From Haemophilus parainfluenzae (lineage in GTDB: Bacteria > Pseudomonadota > Gammaproteobacteria > Enterobacterales > Pasteurellaceae): a stretch of 64,000 nt of DNA. The notes beneath the pieces are model-generated. The model worked only from the letters and a program-made list of their open reading frames with translations, was not told where the DNA came from and ran no database searches. The position numbers were made by a program, and so were the translations under genes. How positions within the stretch are numbered: position 1 is the first letter of the stretch; each line of letters begins with the position of its first letter. Below, piece by piece: positions 18,847-27,315 of this stretch. The stretch spans positions 1 to 64,000 of the forward strand of contig NZ_QEPT01000006.1 of the NCBI RefSeq assembly GCF_003252755.1. The letters are read 5' to 3'.

Positions 18847-19668
18847 TTATTTTAGTATTCTGCTTTTCAACACATCCACAAATCGCTCTGTCACCCCATC
18901 CCAACGATCTAAATATAACGCAGGCTCAATCAACTCTAATTCATTCAATAAAAATATATTGTTAATAATCGTTCCATCTACTCGCGCATAGACAGGCATC
19001 TCTGGCAATTTATGTAAAACATAGCGTGCTGTTTCAATAATATGACGATCAACCTCAACAGGGACAATTTCAACTTTATATTGTGAATTCGCTCGCCATT
19101 CATTTTGAGGTGGCTGTCGGCGAATAGCATGGCTAAATACGCCATTGAAAAAAATCAAACTGGTTTCACCATTTGTGGCTACTTCAGGAATAAACGGCTG
19201 TAACACAACTTGCTCACCATACGCAAAAAGATCGGGGAATGCTTCACCTTGTTTGAGTTTTGTCACCAAATTACCACTTTGCCCTACAGCGGGTTTAATA
19301 ACAAATTCAGGCCAATCTTGGCGTTCAAGTGCGGTCAAAATTTCAGATGTTTTTGCTGAACAAATAAGGGTTGGAATAACATTGATGCCCCAATTCTGCA
19401 AATCACATAGATAGCCTTTATGGCTATTCCATAACATTAATTCCGCAGGATTGATGAACGCATTCTTATGCTGTTTCATCCATTGAATAAATTCATTGTA
19501 GAAATTCGCATAATCCCATGCTGCTAAAGGCAGAATAAAATGACTCTGTAATGTTTCTTGCCAAGGCAAAAATTGAGTAGGAATACCTTGATTAGAAAGT
19601 TGTGTTTGAACAGGAATAAGATTTTGAGGGACCGAAGGATACGTTTTACAAGTGGTAATCGTAAGCAT
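18847..19668 (-). CDS. ATP-grasp domain protein of unknown substrate
   Basis: Protein of 273 aa with ATP-grasp features: FVIKPAVGQSGNLV (nucleotide-binding lysine and loop, near 130), VVLQPFIPEV, GETSLIFFNG (near 170), and YARVDG...LLNELELIEP, whose E/N residues would bind Mg2+. This resembles the glutathione synthetase/RimK group, so a carboxylate-amine ligase is likely; the substrate is not apparent. It stands alone between two terminators, and the cupredoxin gene upstream on the same strand has its own terminator. Confidence 0.72.
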   Translation of the reverse strand: MLTITTCKTYPSVPQNLIPVQTQLSNQGIPTQFLPWQETLQSHFILPLAAWDYANFYNEFIQWMKQHKNAFINPAELMLWNSHKGYLCDLQNWGINVIPTLICSAKTSEILTALERQDWPEFVIKPAVGQSGNLVTKLKQGEAFPDLFAYGEQVVLQPFIPEVATNGETSLIFFNGVFSHAIRRQPPQNEWRANSQYKVEIVPVEVDRHIIETARYVLHKLPEMPVYARVDGTIINNIFLLNELELIEPALYLDRWDGVTERFVDVLKSRILK

Positions 19669-19699
19669 AGTAAATAATAACGGATTTAAACATAAAGAA

Positions 19700-19727
19700 G
19701 ATGCGCCAATTATTTAACTGGCGCATC
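19700..19727 (-). terminator. Rho-independent terminator of the ABC/pseudoazurin unit
   Basis: On the minus strand stem GATGCGCCA/TGGCGCATC with a T-rich tail (CTTCTTT), 11 nt after the pseudoazurin stop. Confidence 0.75.
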
Positions 19728-19738
19728 GATTTCAATGA

Positions 19739-20173
19739 TTATTTTACTTGAGCAAAATATTTTTCAAGACGACCTTTGTTCGTCATGGATTTCTTCTCAA
19801 GATCTTTCACCACTTTCTCTGCTTGTTCTTTGTTTGGTAGATTATCACCCACCTGAATCACACCATTCATATTCATTGAGCGGTGCACTGGGCAAGTATA
19901 AACATAAACACCTTCTTTATCTAAAGTGATAGTGAGTTCTTGATCTTCTTCAGATTGGAATTTTTGTGCGCCTTCAGGAATTGCTTTGCTGTGCACAAAG
20001 TGACTTTTATTTTCTGCACGGAATGTCACGGTATCACCTGGTTGTACTTTTAAATAACCCGGTTCAAAAACCATTGAGCCTTCACTGTTAGAATTCAGCA
20101 TTTTGATGTCATGATGAGCGGCTTGAGCAGCAAAACTTAAACCTAATAATACTGCAAGTGCGATTTTCTTCAT
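19739..20173 (-). CDS. Pseudoazurin-like periplasmic blue copper protein
   Basis: Type 1 copper electron-transfer protein. With the start at 20173 it has 144 aa and a signal peptide cut at AQA-AHHD; this start has AAGGA seven bases upstream, whereas the ATG six bases earlier is too close to it. The single-domain cupredoxin fold shows the ligands: His in NKSHFVHS, then Cys, His and Met in YTCPVHRSMNM, and the helical C-terminal tail of pseudoazurins. Family members feed copper nitrite reductases, N2O reductase or cytochrome c peroxidase. It lies 13 nt after the ABC ATPase, so is likely in that operon. Confidence 0.85.
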   Translation of the reverse strand: MKKIALAVLLGLSFAAQAAHHDIKMLNSNSEGSMVFEPGYLKVQPGDTVTFRAENKSHFVHSKAIPEGAQKFQSEEDQELTITLDKEGVYVYTCPVHRSMNMNGVIQVGDNLPNKEQAEKVVKDLEKKSMTNKGRLEKYFAQVK

Positions 20174-20186
20174 TTTCATTTCCTTC

Positions 20187-20960
20187 TTAAGAATGTGCTG
20201 ATTTACGTTGTGGACGAACCACCGGCAAACCTGCGCTACATTGTAATAATTCAACGTTTACACGATATAAACGATTAATGGTTTCTACTTGTAAAACATG
20301 ATGAGCATCGCCCACGCCTTGCACTTTACCTTCACCAAGTAAAATCAACTCATCTGAAAATTGAGCGGCAAGACTTAAATCATGTAATACCATTATAGTA
20401 ATCAGATTTTTCTGTTTCGTATAGGTGTAAACTTCTTCTAATAGATTAAGCTGATGATGCATATCTAACGCACTCACCGGCTCGTCCAACATTAAAATCT
20501 GTGGCTCACGTAATAAAACCTGAGCAAACATCACCATTTGGCGTTGTCCACCACTGAGATTCAGAATATCACGATGCGCTAAATGACCAATGCCTAATTG
20601 TGCCATAATACTTGCCGCTTCAGTAAGAAGCTCATCGCTTACTCGCATCGTTAGACTATCCATTCGTCCCAAAAGGACCACTTCAAGTGCGGTCAAGCTT
20701 GCATCTACTCGGCTATCTTGAGGCATATAGCCAATTGGTTTACGCCAATCTGCTAACTTCGTCCGTTCTAGCTGTTTGCCTTGATAGGTAATCATTCCTT
20801 CATGTGGTAATTCACCAAAAATGGTTTTCAGCATGGAGGATTTTCCCGTGCCATTTGGCCCAAGCACCGTGTAAACTTTACCTTCTTCAAAACGGACATT
20901 AATGTGATCAGCAACGGTGAGATCACCTCGTTTTACCGTAAGATTCTTTAATTCTAACAT
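20187..20960 (-). CDS. FecE/FhuC-type ABC transporter ATP-binding protein
   Basis: ATPase subunit (257 aa) of a siderophore/haem/cobalamin-type importer. It has Walker A GPNGTGKSS, Q-loop YMPQDS, signature LSGGQRQMV, Walker B LMLDEPVSALD and the switch His in VLHDLSLAA. Its start overlaps the permease stop by one base (TAATG), so the two are coupled. Confidence 0.92.
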   Translation of the reverse strand: MLELKNLTVKRGDLTVADHINVRFEEGKVYTVLGPNGTGKSSMLKTIFGELPHEGMITYQGKQLERTKLADWRKPIGYMPQDSRVDASLTALEVVLLGRMDSLTMRVSDELLTEAASIMAQLGIGHLAHRDILNLSGGQRQMVMFAQVLLREPQILMLDEPVSALDMHHQLNLLEEVYTYTKQKNLITIMVLHDLSLAAQFSDELILLGEGKVQGVGDAHHVLQVETINRLYRVNVELLQCSAGLPVVRPQRKSAHS

Positions 20961-22009
20961 TATTGTCCCCTCTTGTTATTTAAAATAATCCAAAAGAAGA
21001 AAGGCACCCCAATAAACGAGGTAACAATCCCCACTGGGAACAATGCTCCAGGGATAATAACTTTGGACAATACCGAAGAAAGGGATAAGAATGCTGCACC
21101 AACTAACATTGCGCCCGGTAAGAAGAAACGTTGATCTTCACCAAGTAACATTCGAGCAACATGTGGAGCAACTAAGCCGATAAAGCCAATCACGCCCACG
21201 AAACTGATTGCTGTCGCCGTCATCATGGCGACAAGAACTAAAACCTTAATGCGTAATACTTGCAAATTGATGCCAAGACTCGCCGCACGATCTTCGCCTA
21301 AACGAAGTGCGGTCAATTTCCAAAGCTCTTTTGAAAGTAATGCGACACAAATTGTGGTTACGACAATAATGATGATTAAACTTTGCCATGTCGCTTTATT
21401 TAAGCTACCAAATAGCCAAAACAGAATTTGTTGCGAGACTTCAGGAGCCGAAATAAATTGCACCAATGAAAGTAAGGATTGGAAAATAAAGAGTAATGCA
21501 ATCCCTACCAACACGAGCATTTCAGAATTAAAACGACGTTTAGACGCGAACAAGAAAAGAATTCCAGAGGCGAGCATAGTCATGACAAACGCGCCTATTG
21601 GTACGGCAACTTGTACGGGCAAACCAAAGCTCCCGAAAGCAATCACAATAGAAGCACCAAAACCAGCCGCAGCAGCCAATCCTAAAGTATAAGGACTCGC
21701 CATCGGGTTATTTAATAAGGTTTGGATCTCGGCCCCACCAACAGCCAATGTTGCCCCCACTACAAGCGCCATCAATGCCATGGGTAAACGTAAATTATGC
21801 ACAATATTGTTTGTCATTTTATCGACTTCACCGATACTGAATAACGCATTCACGACTTCCGACACGGATAGCATCGCGGGGCCTGTCATCACATCAAGGA
21901 TAAGACTGACCACGCCAATCACAAGAAAAGATAAAATAACAAACCAGCGTTTGCGTTCAAGCTTACGCTGGTTAGCCACAATATCTGCTACAACAGAATT
22001 GTTTTTCAT
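20960..22009 (-). CDS. FecCD-type ABC transporter permease
   Basis: Protein of 349 aa, the single permease of a BtuC/FecCD-type importer, with about ten membrane helices. It shows the family segments NNPMASPYTLGLAAAAGFGAS and FIGLVAPHVARMLLGEDQR, the latter the coupling-helix region that meets the ATPase. It is preceded by the binding protein (15-nt gap) and followed by the ATPase. Confidence 0.92.
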   Translation of the reverse strand: MKNNSVVADIVANQRKLERKRWFVILSFLVIGVVSLILDVMTGPAMLSVSEVVNALFSIGEVDKMTNNIVHNLRLPMALMALVVGATLAVGGAEIQTLLNNPMASPYTLGLAAAAGFGASIVIAFGSFGLPVQVAVPIGAFVMTMLASGILFLFASKRRFNSEMLVLVGIALLFIFQSLLSLVQFISAPEVSQQILFWLFGSLNKATWQSLIIIIVVTTICVALLSKELWKLTALRLGEDRAASLGINLQVLRIKVLVLVAMMTATAISFVGVIGFIGLVAPHVARMLLGEDQRFFLPGAMLVGAAFLSLSSVLSKVIIPGALFPVGIVTSFIGVPFFFWIILNNKRGQ

Positions 22010-22024
22010 TGATTAACGTTTCCC

Positions 22025-23140
22025 TTATTTAGTTTCAGGGAAAAGATAAATCGTACCTTCCGGCGTAACCGGTAAGTAGTTTTTATAGAAGTTTAAGTAA
22101 GTTTGTTGCGGATCTAAATCTTTGAAAAGATCAGGATACGCCGCTTTAGCCACAAACTGAACGGAAGCGCTATCAGATAAAGTACGAGAGTTCGCATGAT
22201 ATGCTGCATAAACACGGTTATTTTTCACTGCCGGTAATTCAGCCCAGCCAGCACGTTGTTTGAATCCATTTAAGCGACGTTCCGCTTCTGCTTTTTCAAT
22301 ACCAAAGCCCATTACCATGCCTTCTTGATTTTTCTTCAATTCAGTTTCACGGCCGGTAATAATAATCGCATCCGGTTTCGCGGCTAATACTTTTTCAGCA
22401 GCTAATGTACCCCATTTACCGATTTCTGCTGGCGCCACATTTTCTGCGCCTACAAGGCTAATCATAGAGCCCCACATGCTTGAGAAGAATGTCATCCCTT
22501 GTTCAGCTGGGCCACCACGACCGAACTCTACATACACTTTTGGTTGTTTTGCTACTTTCGCATTTTTAACCGTCGTTTGAATATGTTCTACGATGTCTTT
22601 GTATTCTTTCGCCATTTTCGCAGCACGATCTTTCTGCCCCGTCAATTGACCAATAATTTCCGTTGATTTGATGTGTTTATCTAAGGTTTGAGCATTGTAA
22701 TCTAATACAACAATTGGAATACCCGCTTCATTGATAGCATCTAAATCAGATCCTAGCATTTCGTACTGCCAATCAGCTAAGACTAAAAGATCTGGTTTTA
22801 ATGAAAGCACTTTTTCCACAGAGAACGTGCCTTCTTCTACTTCACCTACATCATCTAATTGATTCAATTTTGGCACCGCTTTGCTGAATAACTCCCAGCT
22901 TACAGGTGCCCAAGAAGACCATACTTTCTTAGAAAAACCGACAACGTTATCTAACGCTTTGTCACCACCAACTGCCATATAATCTTGATAGTAGAAACCA
23001 AGCACCACACGTTTTGCTGGTAAATCAACGGTGACTTCACGATCAAGTATATCTTTTACTTTCACGGGATCAGCATTGGCAAAACCTGCAGTTAAACCAA
23101 GAATAGTGGCAATCGCTAAAGTTGAAAAACGTCTTTTCAT
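22025..23140 (-). CDS. Periplasmic binding protein of an iron-complex type ABC importer
   Basis: Protein of 371 aa, class III (TroA/FepB/BtuF) binding protein: signal peptide cut at ANA-DPV, then DILDREVTVDLPAKRVV, KPDLLVLADW and the long interlobe helix near 160-195. AGGAG lies upstream. The ligand is uncertain (siderophore, haem or another metal chelate). First gene of the four-gene unit ending in pseudoazurin; a Fur-like box lies 32 nt upstream. Confidence 0.88.
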   Translation of the reverse strand: MKRRFSTLAIATILGLTAGFANADPVKVKDILDREVTVDLPAKRVVLGFYYQDYMAVGGDKALDNVVGFSKKVWSSWAPVSWELFSKAVPKLNQLDDVGEVEEGTFSVEKVLSLKPDLLVLADWQYEMLGSDLDAINEAGIPIVVLDYNAQTLDKHIKSTEIIGQLTGQKDRAAKMAKEYKDIVEHIQTTVKNAKVAKQPKVYVEFGRGGPAEQGMTFFSSMWGSMISLVGAENVAPAEIGKWGTLAAEKVLAAKPDAIIITGRETELKKNQEGMVMGFGIEKAEAERRLNGFKQRAGWAELPAVKNNRVYAAYHANSRTLSDSASVQFVAKAAYPDLFKDLDPQQTYLNFYKNYLPVTPEGTIYLFPETK

Positions 23141-23171
23141 AAGAAAAATCTCCTGAGTAAAATCAAATAAT

Positions 23172-23190
23172 TTAAATGATAATAATTATT
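23172..23190 (-). promoter_or_regulatory. Fur box upstream of the ABC importer
   Basis: The 19-mer here matches the GATAATGATAATCATTATC consensus at 14 of 19 positions, with an unbroken AATGATAAT core. It lies in the only gap before the binding-protein gene. Iron repression is inferred from this match. Confidence 0.65.
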
Positions 23191-23239
23191 AATACGAATA
23201 ATAGCGAAAACGATTGCTAAATTCAACTCAGGCGTTTAA

Positions 23240-24382
23240 TTATTCTTCGTAAGCTTCGTCAGTTAACGTTTTTAAGAATGCTTCTAACGCATTAATCTCT
23301 TCATCTGTTAGCGGTTTTGCTTTTAAAACATCAGGATTAATGGTTTGAGCATATTCGGCTTTATCCCACGCTTTCCCTGTTTCAGGATTCACTTTACGAT
23401 TAGGATTATTGAAACTGTCTTTAAATAGTAAAACGGTTTTTAAATCGCGGAAAACACCGTTATGCATATAAGGCGCAGTGACACCAATGTTACGCAAAGT
23501 TGGTACTTTAAATTTACCTTTTTGCTTTTTATCACCTTTCACCATCGGATTATCCAATAGTCCATTATCTACAAAATCTGCAGCTAATTTATTGTGCTTA
23601 ATTAATTCTTGGTTACTTGGTACGCCAATATTGTAATAACGATAATTCGTAAAGGTTTCTTTTACTGAATTCGCTTCACTTGATTGGTGGCAGTTACTAC
23701 AATTTGTGCGTGTTTTATCAAAAAATAATGCCTTACCTTCGGCTTCAAGTGCGGTCAATTTTGCTTCACCTTTTAAAGCTCGATCATATTTTGAAGAGAA
23801 TGGCGCAAATAATTCCTGTTTTTCGAACTCGCCAATGGCTTTTTCCATGATGGCATAAATCTTGTCGGTATCTGCCCAAATGCTTTCACCATAAAGATCC
23901 GTAATAGGTTTGTAATAGGTCGGATCTGCTTTTAAACGTTCAACAATGGCTTTTTTGTCCGGCATGCCCATTTCCACAGGGTTTACTGGTGGCCCACCTG
24001 CTTGCTCAGCTAAATCTTTCGCTCGACCATCCCAGAACTGTCCGCCTACATAATCTTTAATTTTTTTATCAAAATGAAAATCCGGAGAGAACATCGCATA
24101 AAGCGCAGTATTGGCATTGCGATTACCATGAAGATGAGGATTATCCCCTTCTGAGACCATTTGATTTGCAGAATTCTTACGTTGATCCACAAAGGCGGTA
24201 TCTGGGCTATGGCAAGTCGAACAACTTTGTGTTTTATTAAAAGAAATAGACTTATCAAAAAACAGCACTTCACCCAGTGCTTTATAGTCCAATTCTTTTT
24301 TTGCTGCTTGATCAGCCAATGCATAATTACTCTGCATCAAAGGTGCAAACAGTAAAATAGAAAGCCATTTTTTTTGCATCAT
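23240..24382 (-). CDS. Di-haem cytochrome c peroxidase
   Basis: Periplasmic peroxidase of the CcpA/MauG family that reduces hydrogen peroxide using electrons from small carriers. Starting at the ATG at 24382 (380 aa) a GGAG ribosome site is correctly spaced; the longer TTG frame merely reads through that site. A signal peptide ends near ALA-DQ. Two haem motifs are seen, CSTCH near residue 54 and CSNCH near 229, with AP(Y)MHNGVF near 300. The pseudoazurin gene nearby would encode a plausible electron donor. The Fur-box gap lies downstream. Confidence 0.92.
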   Translation of the reverse strand: MMQKKWLSILLFAPLMQSNYALADQAAKKELDYKALGEVLFFDKSISFNKTQSCSTCHSPDTAFVDQRKNSANQMVSEGDNPHLHGNRNANTALYAMFSPDFHFDKKIKDYVGGQFWDGRAKDLAEQAGGPPVNPVEMGMPDKKAIVERLKADPTYYKPITDLYGESIWADTDKIYAIMEKAIGEFEKQELFAPFSSKYDRALKGEAKLTALEAEGKALFFDKTRTNCSNCHQSSEANSVKETFTNYRYYNIGVPSNQELIKHNKLAADFVDNGLLDNPMVKGDKKQKGKFKVPTLRNIGVTAPYMHNGVFRDLKTVLLFKDSFNNPNRKVNPETGKAWDKAEYAQTINPDVLKAKPLTDEEINALEAFLKTLTDEAYEE

Positions 24383-24404
24383 GTTCTCCAAATATTCAAA
24401 TTAT

Positions 24405-24439
24405 AGATAAAAAATAATCCAACAAAGCTTTGTTGGATT
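24405..24439 (-). terminator. Rho-independent terminator of mltB
   Basis: A perfect 12-bp palindrome AATCCAACAAAG/CTTTGTTGGATT and then ATTTTTTAT on the minus strand, 19 nt after the mltB stop. Confidence 0.85.
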
Positions 24440-24458
24440 ATAAAAGGAAAATAATTTT

Positions 24459-25574
24459 CTACAAGCCGGTGGCCATCTTAATGCGATCAGCAAACATACC
24501 GATGCTCACGCCGAAGTAATTTGATTTGTTCCAATCTAAAATCGTGCGGTAGTTATTGGAGACTAAGAATGCACGCCCAACTTCTTTATCTGGGCGAACT
24601 AGCCAAAGATCGGCTTGCGAAAGCGCGGCAAGTTTATCTTGTTCTTGTTGGCTAAAGCTCGCTAAAGTGACACCTTTAGACTGCCAGTCGCTGAGTGAAC
24701 GTGCTTTATTCTTCTCAATACCAGAAAGCGATAAATCTAATGGTTGATTTAATGTTACTTCTACACCCCAAGGCAATTTGTTATCCCAACCTACAGTGTG
24801 GAGATAATTTGCAATTGAAGCAAACGCATCAAATTGGTTCGTCCAAATGTCCTTCACACCATCATTATTGCCATCTGCTGCATAATTTAAGAATGCACTT
24901 GGCATGAATTGGGTTTGCCCCATTGCACCCGCCCAAGAACCTAACATTCTGTGGCGTTGAATATGATCACGTTCTAACATCTTCATCGCATTCACAAATT
25001 CTTTGCTAAATAAGGCTTCACGTCTGCCATCAAAGGCTAATGTGGCTAAAGCTGATAGTACATCATAGCTACCTTGATAATAGCCAAAACTACTTTCCAT
25101 ACCCCATAAAGCAAGGATATATTCTTGTTGAACGCCATAGCGTTGGCTGGCTTGTTGTAATGGTGCCTGGACTTCCCAATAACGCTCTTCGGCAATGTCT
25201 ACTTTGTTTTGGGTCAGTACTTTATTCAAATAATTCGTTGTACCGTTTGGATTCGGTAACTGTGGTTGATCCGCATTACGCTGACTTCTCCCCGCTTGAG
25301 CACGATCCAAATCCACAGCTTTTTGCATATATTGAATATTATTTTGTGCATTCAATATTGACAACGATACGCCTTCAGCAGCCGCTTTGCCTTTTAAGAA
25401 CTGTACATAATCATTAAAGTTATCTAAAGTTCTCGGTTTGCTATAAACAGCATTACTGCTTACTGACGGAATACTTTTTGTGGATGACGTGGTTGTTGTC
25501 GTATTGCTTGAACAACCCACTAATAAAAGTGCGGTCGATAATGCCGTCATTTTTAACGTTGAGATTAAATTCAT
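24459..25574 (-). CDS. mltB: Membrane-bound lytic murein transglycosylase B
   Basis: Outer-membrane lipoprotein that cleaves peptidoglycan glycan strands with 1,6-anhydro ends. The ATG at 25574 gives 371 aa and follows AAAGGAAAAG. The lipobox is LLVGC (Cys21). The SLT family 3/MltB domain has catalytic Glu in WGMESSFG, the GAMGQTQFMPS segment, and the Asp-rich GNNDGVKDIW region. An uptake sequence (25527-25535) encodes TALL of the signal peptide. The gene follows the glycosyltransferase block on the same strand after a 33-nt gap and has its own terminator. Confidence 0.92.
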   Translation of the reverse strand: MNLISTLKMTALSTALLLVGCSSNTTTTTSSTKSIPSVSSNAVYSKPRTLDNFNDYVQFLKGKAAAEGVSLSILNAQNNIQYMQKAVDLDRAQAGRSQRNADQPQLPNPNGTTNYLNKVLTQNKVDIAEERYWEVQAPLQQASQRYGVQQEYILALWGMESSFGYYQGSYDVLSALATLAFDGRREALFSKEFVNAMKMLERDHIQRHRMLGSWAGAMGQTQFMPSAFLNYAADGNNDGVKDIWTNQFDAFASIANYLHTVGWDNKLPWGVEVTLNQPLDLSLSGIEKNKARSLSDWQSKGVTLASFSQQEQDKLAALSQADLWLVRPDKEVGRAFLVSNNYRTILDWNKSNYFGVSIGMFADRIKMATGL

Positions 25575-25607
25575 TTCTTTTCCTTTTTTAATTATCAAAA
25601 TATCGCA

Positions 25608-26411
25608 TTATTTGCGTAAAAATTGGTTATAAACAGCTTTCAATAATGAGGTTGGTAATAAGCGAGAACCTGAACGCAAGGCAAAGGTGAATAGGCCAGA
25701 AAATAAACCTTGAATACCTAAGCGATGTTTCAATTTAAATAAACGCCATTCTGCTTTCGCTTGGTTTAAACCTCGACGACGCCCTACCATGCCATTGCCC
25801 ACGCGGGCATAAACTAAAATATCTGGCAAGTTTGCCACTTTTTGTCCTTGTGCTATGAGCTTAATCCACAGGTAATAATCTTCCTGTAAATCTTCATATC
25901 CACCACAATTAATGACCGCACTTTTTTGATATGCCACCGTCATGTGGTTGAACGGACAACGTTTTTGGGTAAATTTAACGATATCTTGTGCATCAGTCGG
26001 CACGTTACGATATGCCACAATGTCTTGAATATTTTCGCCAAACTCAGCAATCTGCCCACCGAAAATAATCGTATCCGGGTGCTGCTCAATAAACGCCACT
26101 TGTTTCGCAAAACGTTCTGGCACACAAATATCATCGGTATCCATACGGAATACCCAATCGGGTGAACAATGTTTCAATCCTTCATTGAGTGCTTTACCTA
26201 AACCTAAATTTTTTGGCAATTTCACTAAGTTTAAGGGTAATTTTGTTTCGAATTCAGAAACCACGGCTTCCAATTCAGGTGTGACAGCACCATCAAACAC
26301 CAACACAATCTCATCTGCCGGATGGGTTTGAGCCACTAAACTTTCAAAACATTCTCTTAAATATTGTGGGTTTTCCTTAATATATAAGGACATTAAAACT
26401 GAAAATTTCAT
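25608..26411 (-). CDS. Family 2 glycosyltransferase (AmsE-like)
   Basis: Protein of 267 aa with a GT-A fold: N-terminal SVLMSLYIKENPQYLRECFESL, the metal-binding FRMDTDDICVPERF (DxD), and the acceptor region GGYEDLQEDYYLWIK. It resembles AmsE-type transferases of surface polysaccharides. Fourth in a block of four glycan genes. Donor and acceptor cannot be read from the sequence. Confidence 0.85.
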   Translation of the reverse strand: MKFSVLMSLYIKENPQYLRECFESLVAQTHPADEIVLVFDGAVTPELEAVVSEFETKLPLNLVKLPKNLGLGKALNEGLKHCSPDWVFRMDTDDICVPERFAKQVAFIEQHPDTIIFGGQIAEFGENIQDIVAYRNVPTDAQDIVKFTQKRCPFNHMTVAYQKSAVINCGGYEDLQEDYYLWIKLIAQGQKVANLPDILVYARVGNGMVGRRRGLNQAKAEWRLFKLKHRLGIQGLFSGLFTFALRSGSRLLPTSLLKAVYNQFLRK

Positions 26412-26433
26412 ACTTCTCTATCTAATAAGTTAT

Positions 26434-27315
26434 CTACATAAATCGCTTCAAATTAATTGCCAATTTAGGTGAAATTAAAACCACAAAGGCAATGACTAGC
26501 TGCTTAATACTTTTCGTTAATTTAAAAATTTCAAAATAGTAAAAAGCCGCTTTACGGGATAAATTCATAATATGTGGGTAAGCCAACATATATTGTGCGT
26601 TGATGGCAAAATTCTTTTCTTGTTCTGCCGTTTTCACATAATGTTCACGGATATAATCAATCGCTTTTTGCGTATTAGTGGTATCTGTTGATACGCTAGA
26701 ACGCTTGGTATGGAAGGTACAATAAGTTAATGGTTCTGCCACTTTGTACGCTTTAAACGTTGGATCTTGTACAAGCTTCAGCAAGAAATCATAGTCTTCC
26801 AATGAACGAAGTGCGGTCGATAATCCACCGATTTTTAAAAACAGATCTTTTTTCACTCCAACCATCGGCATACCACCGATTTTATTCGCCAGTAAAATTC
26901 GCTCTACGCTAATCTCTTGTGGCTCAATTGGGTTAGTCACATAGCTAAAACCTTCATTGACCATTTCACATTTAGCTTGATGATAAACAAAGTTAACATC
27001 GGGATGCTCGACAATCACATCGGCTAATTTCTGACATTTATCATTTGCAAAACGATCATCGTCATCAAGAAATAACAACCATTCATTATCCGCATTTCGT
27101 GCCCCAATATTACGGCTTTCTGCCGCCCCTTGATTGGTTTCGTTACGAATCACTTTAACTGCAAATGGATATGATTGTGTTACTTCAACGGCTTCTTTTG
27201 AGCAATCATCCACAATCACCACATCAAAATTATAGGTGGTTTGCTTGGTTAAACTTTCCAATAACGCAGGAATTTCTTCTTTCCGATTATAAGAAGGCAC
27301 GATGATACTAAACAT
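26434..27315 (-). CDS. Family 2 glycosyltransferase
   Basis: Protein of 293 aa from the ATG at 27315, which has AAGGAG upstream; the longer frame is rejected. The GT-A features are SIIVPSYNRKEEIPALLESL, VIVDDCS and FLDDDDRF, then a basic, partly hydrophobic C terminus that may touch the membrane. It overlaps the end of the upstream membrane-protein gene by 8 nt. Confidence 0.87.
   Translation of the reverse strand: MFSIIVPSYNRKEEIPALLESLTKQTTYNFDVVIVDDCSKEAVEVTQSYPFAVKVIRNETNQGAAESRNIGARNADNEWLLFLDDDDRFANDKCQKLADVIVEHPDVNFVYHQAKCEMVNEGFSYVTNPIEPQEISVERILLANKIGGMPMVGVKKDLFLKIGGLSTALRSLEDYDFLLKLVQDPTFKAYKVAEPLTYCTFHTKRSSVSTDTTNTQKAIDYIREHYVKTAEQEKNFAINAQYMLAYPHIMNLSRKAAFYYFEIFKLTKSIKQLVIAFVVLISPKLAINLKRFM

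Noticed and set aside
24383-24391. Cytochrome c peroxidase start at TTG 24391
   Set aside because: This TTG reads through the GGAG ribosome site of the ATG at 24382. The same applies to the TTG at 60514 before the DegQ start at 60526.
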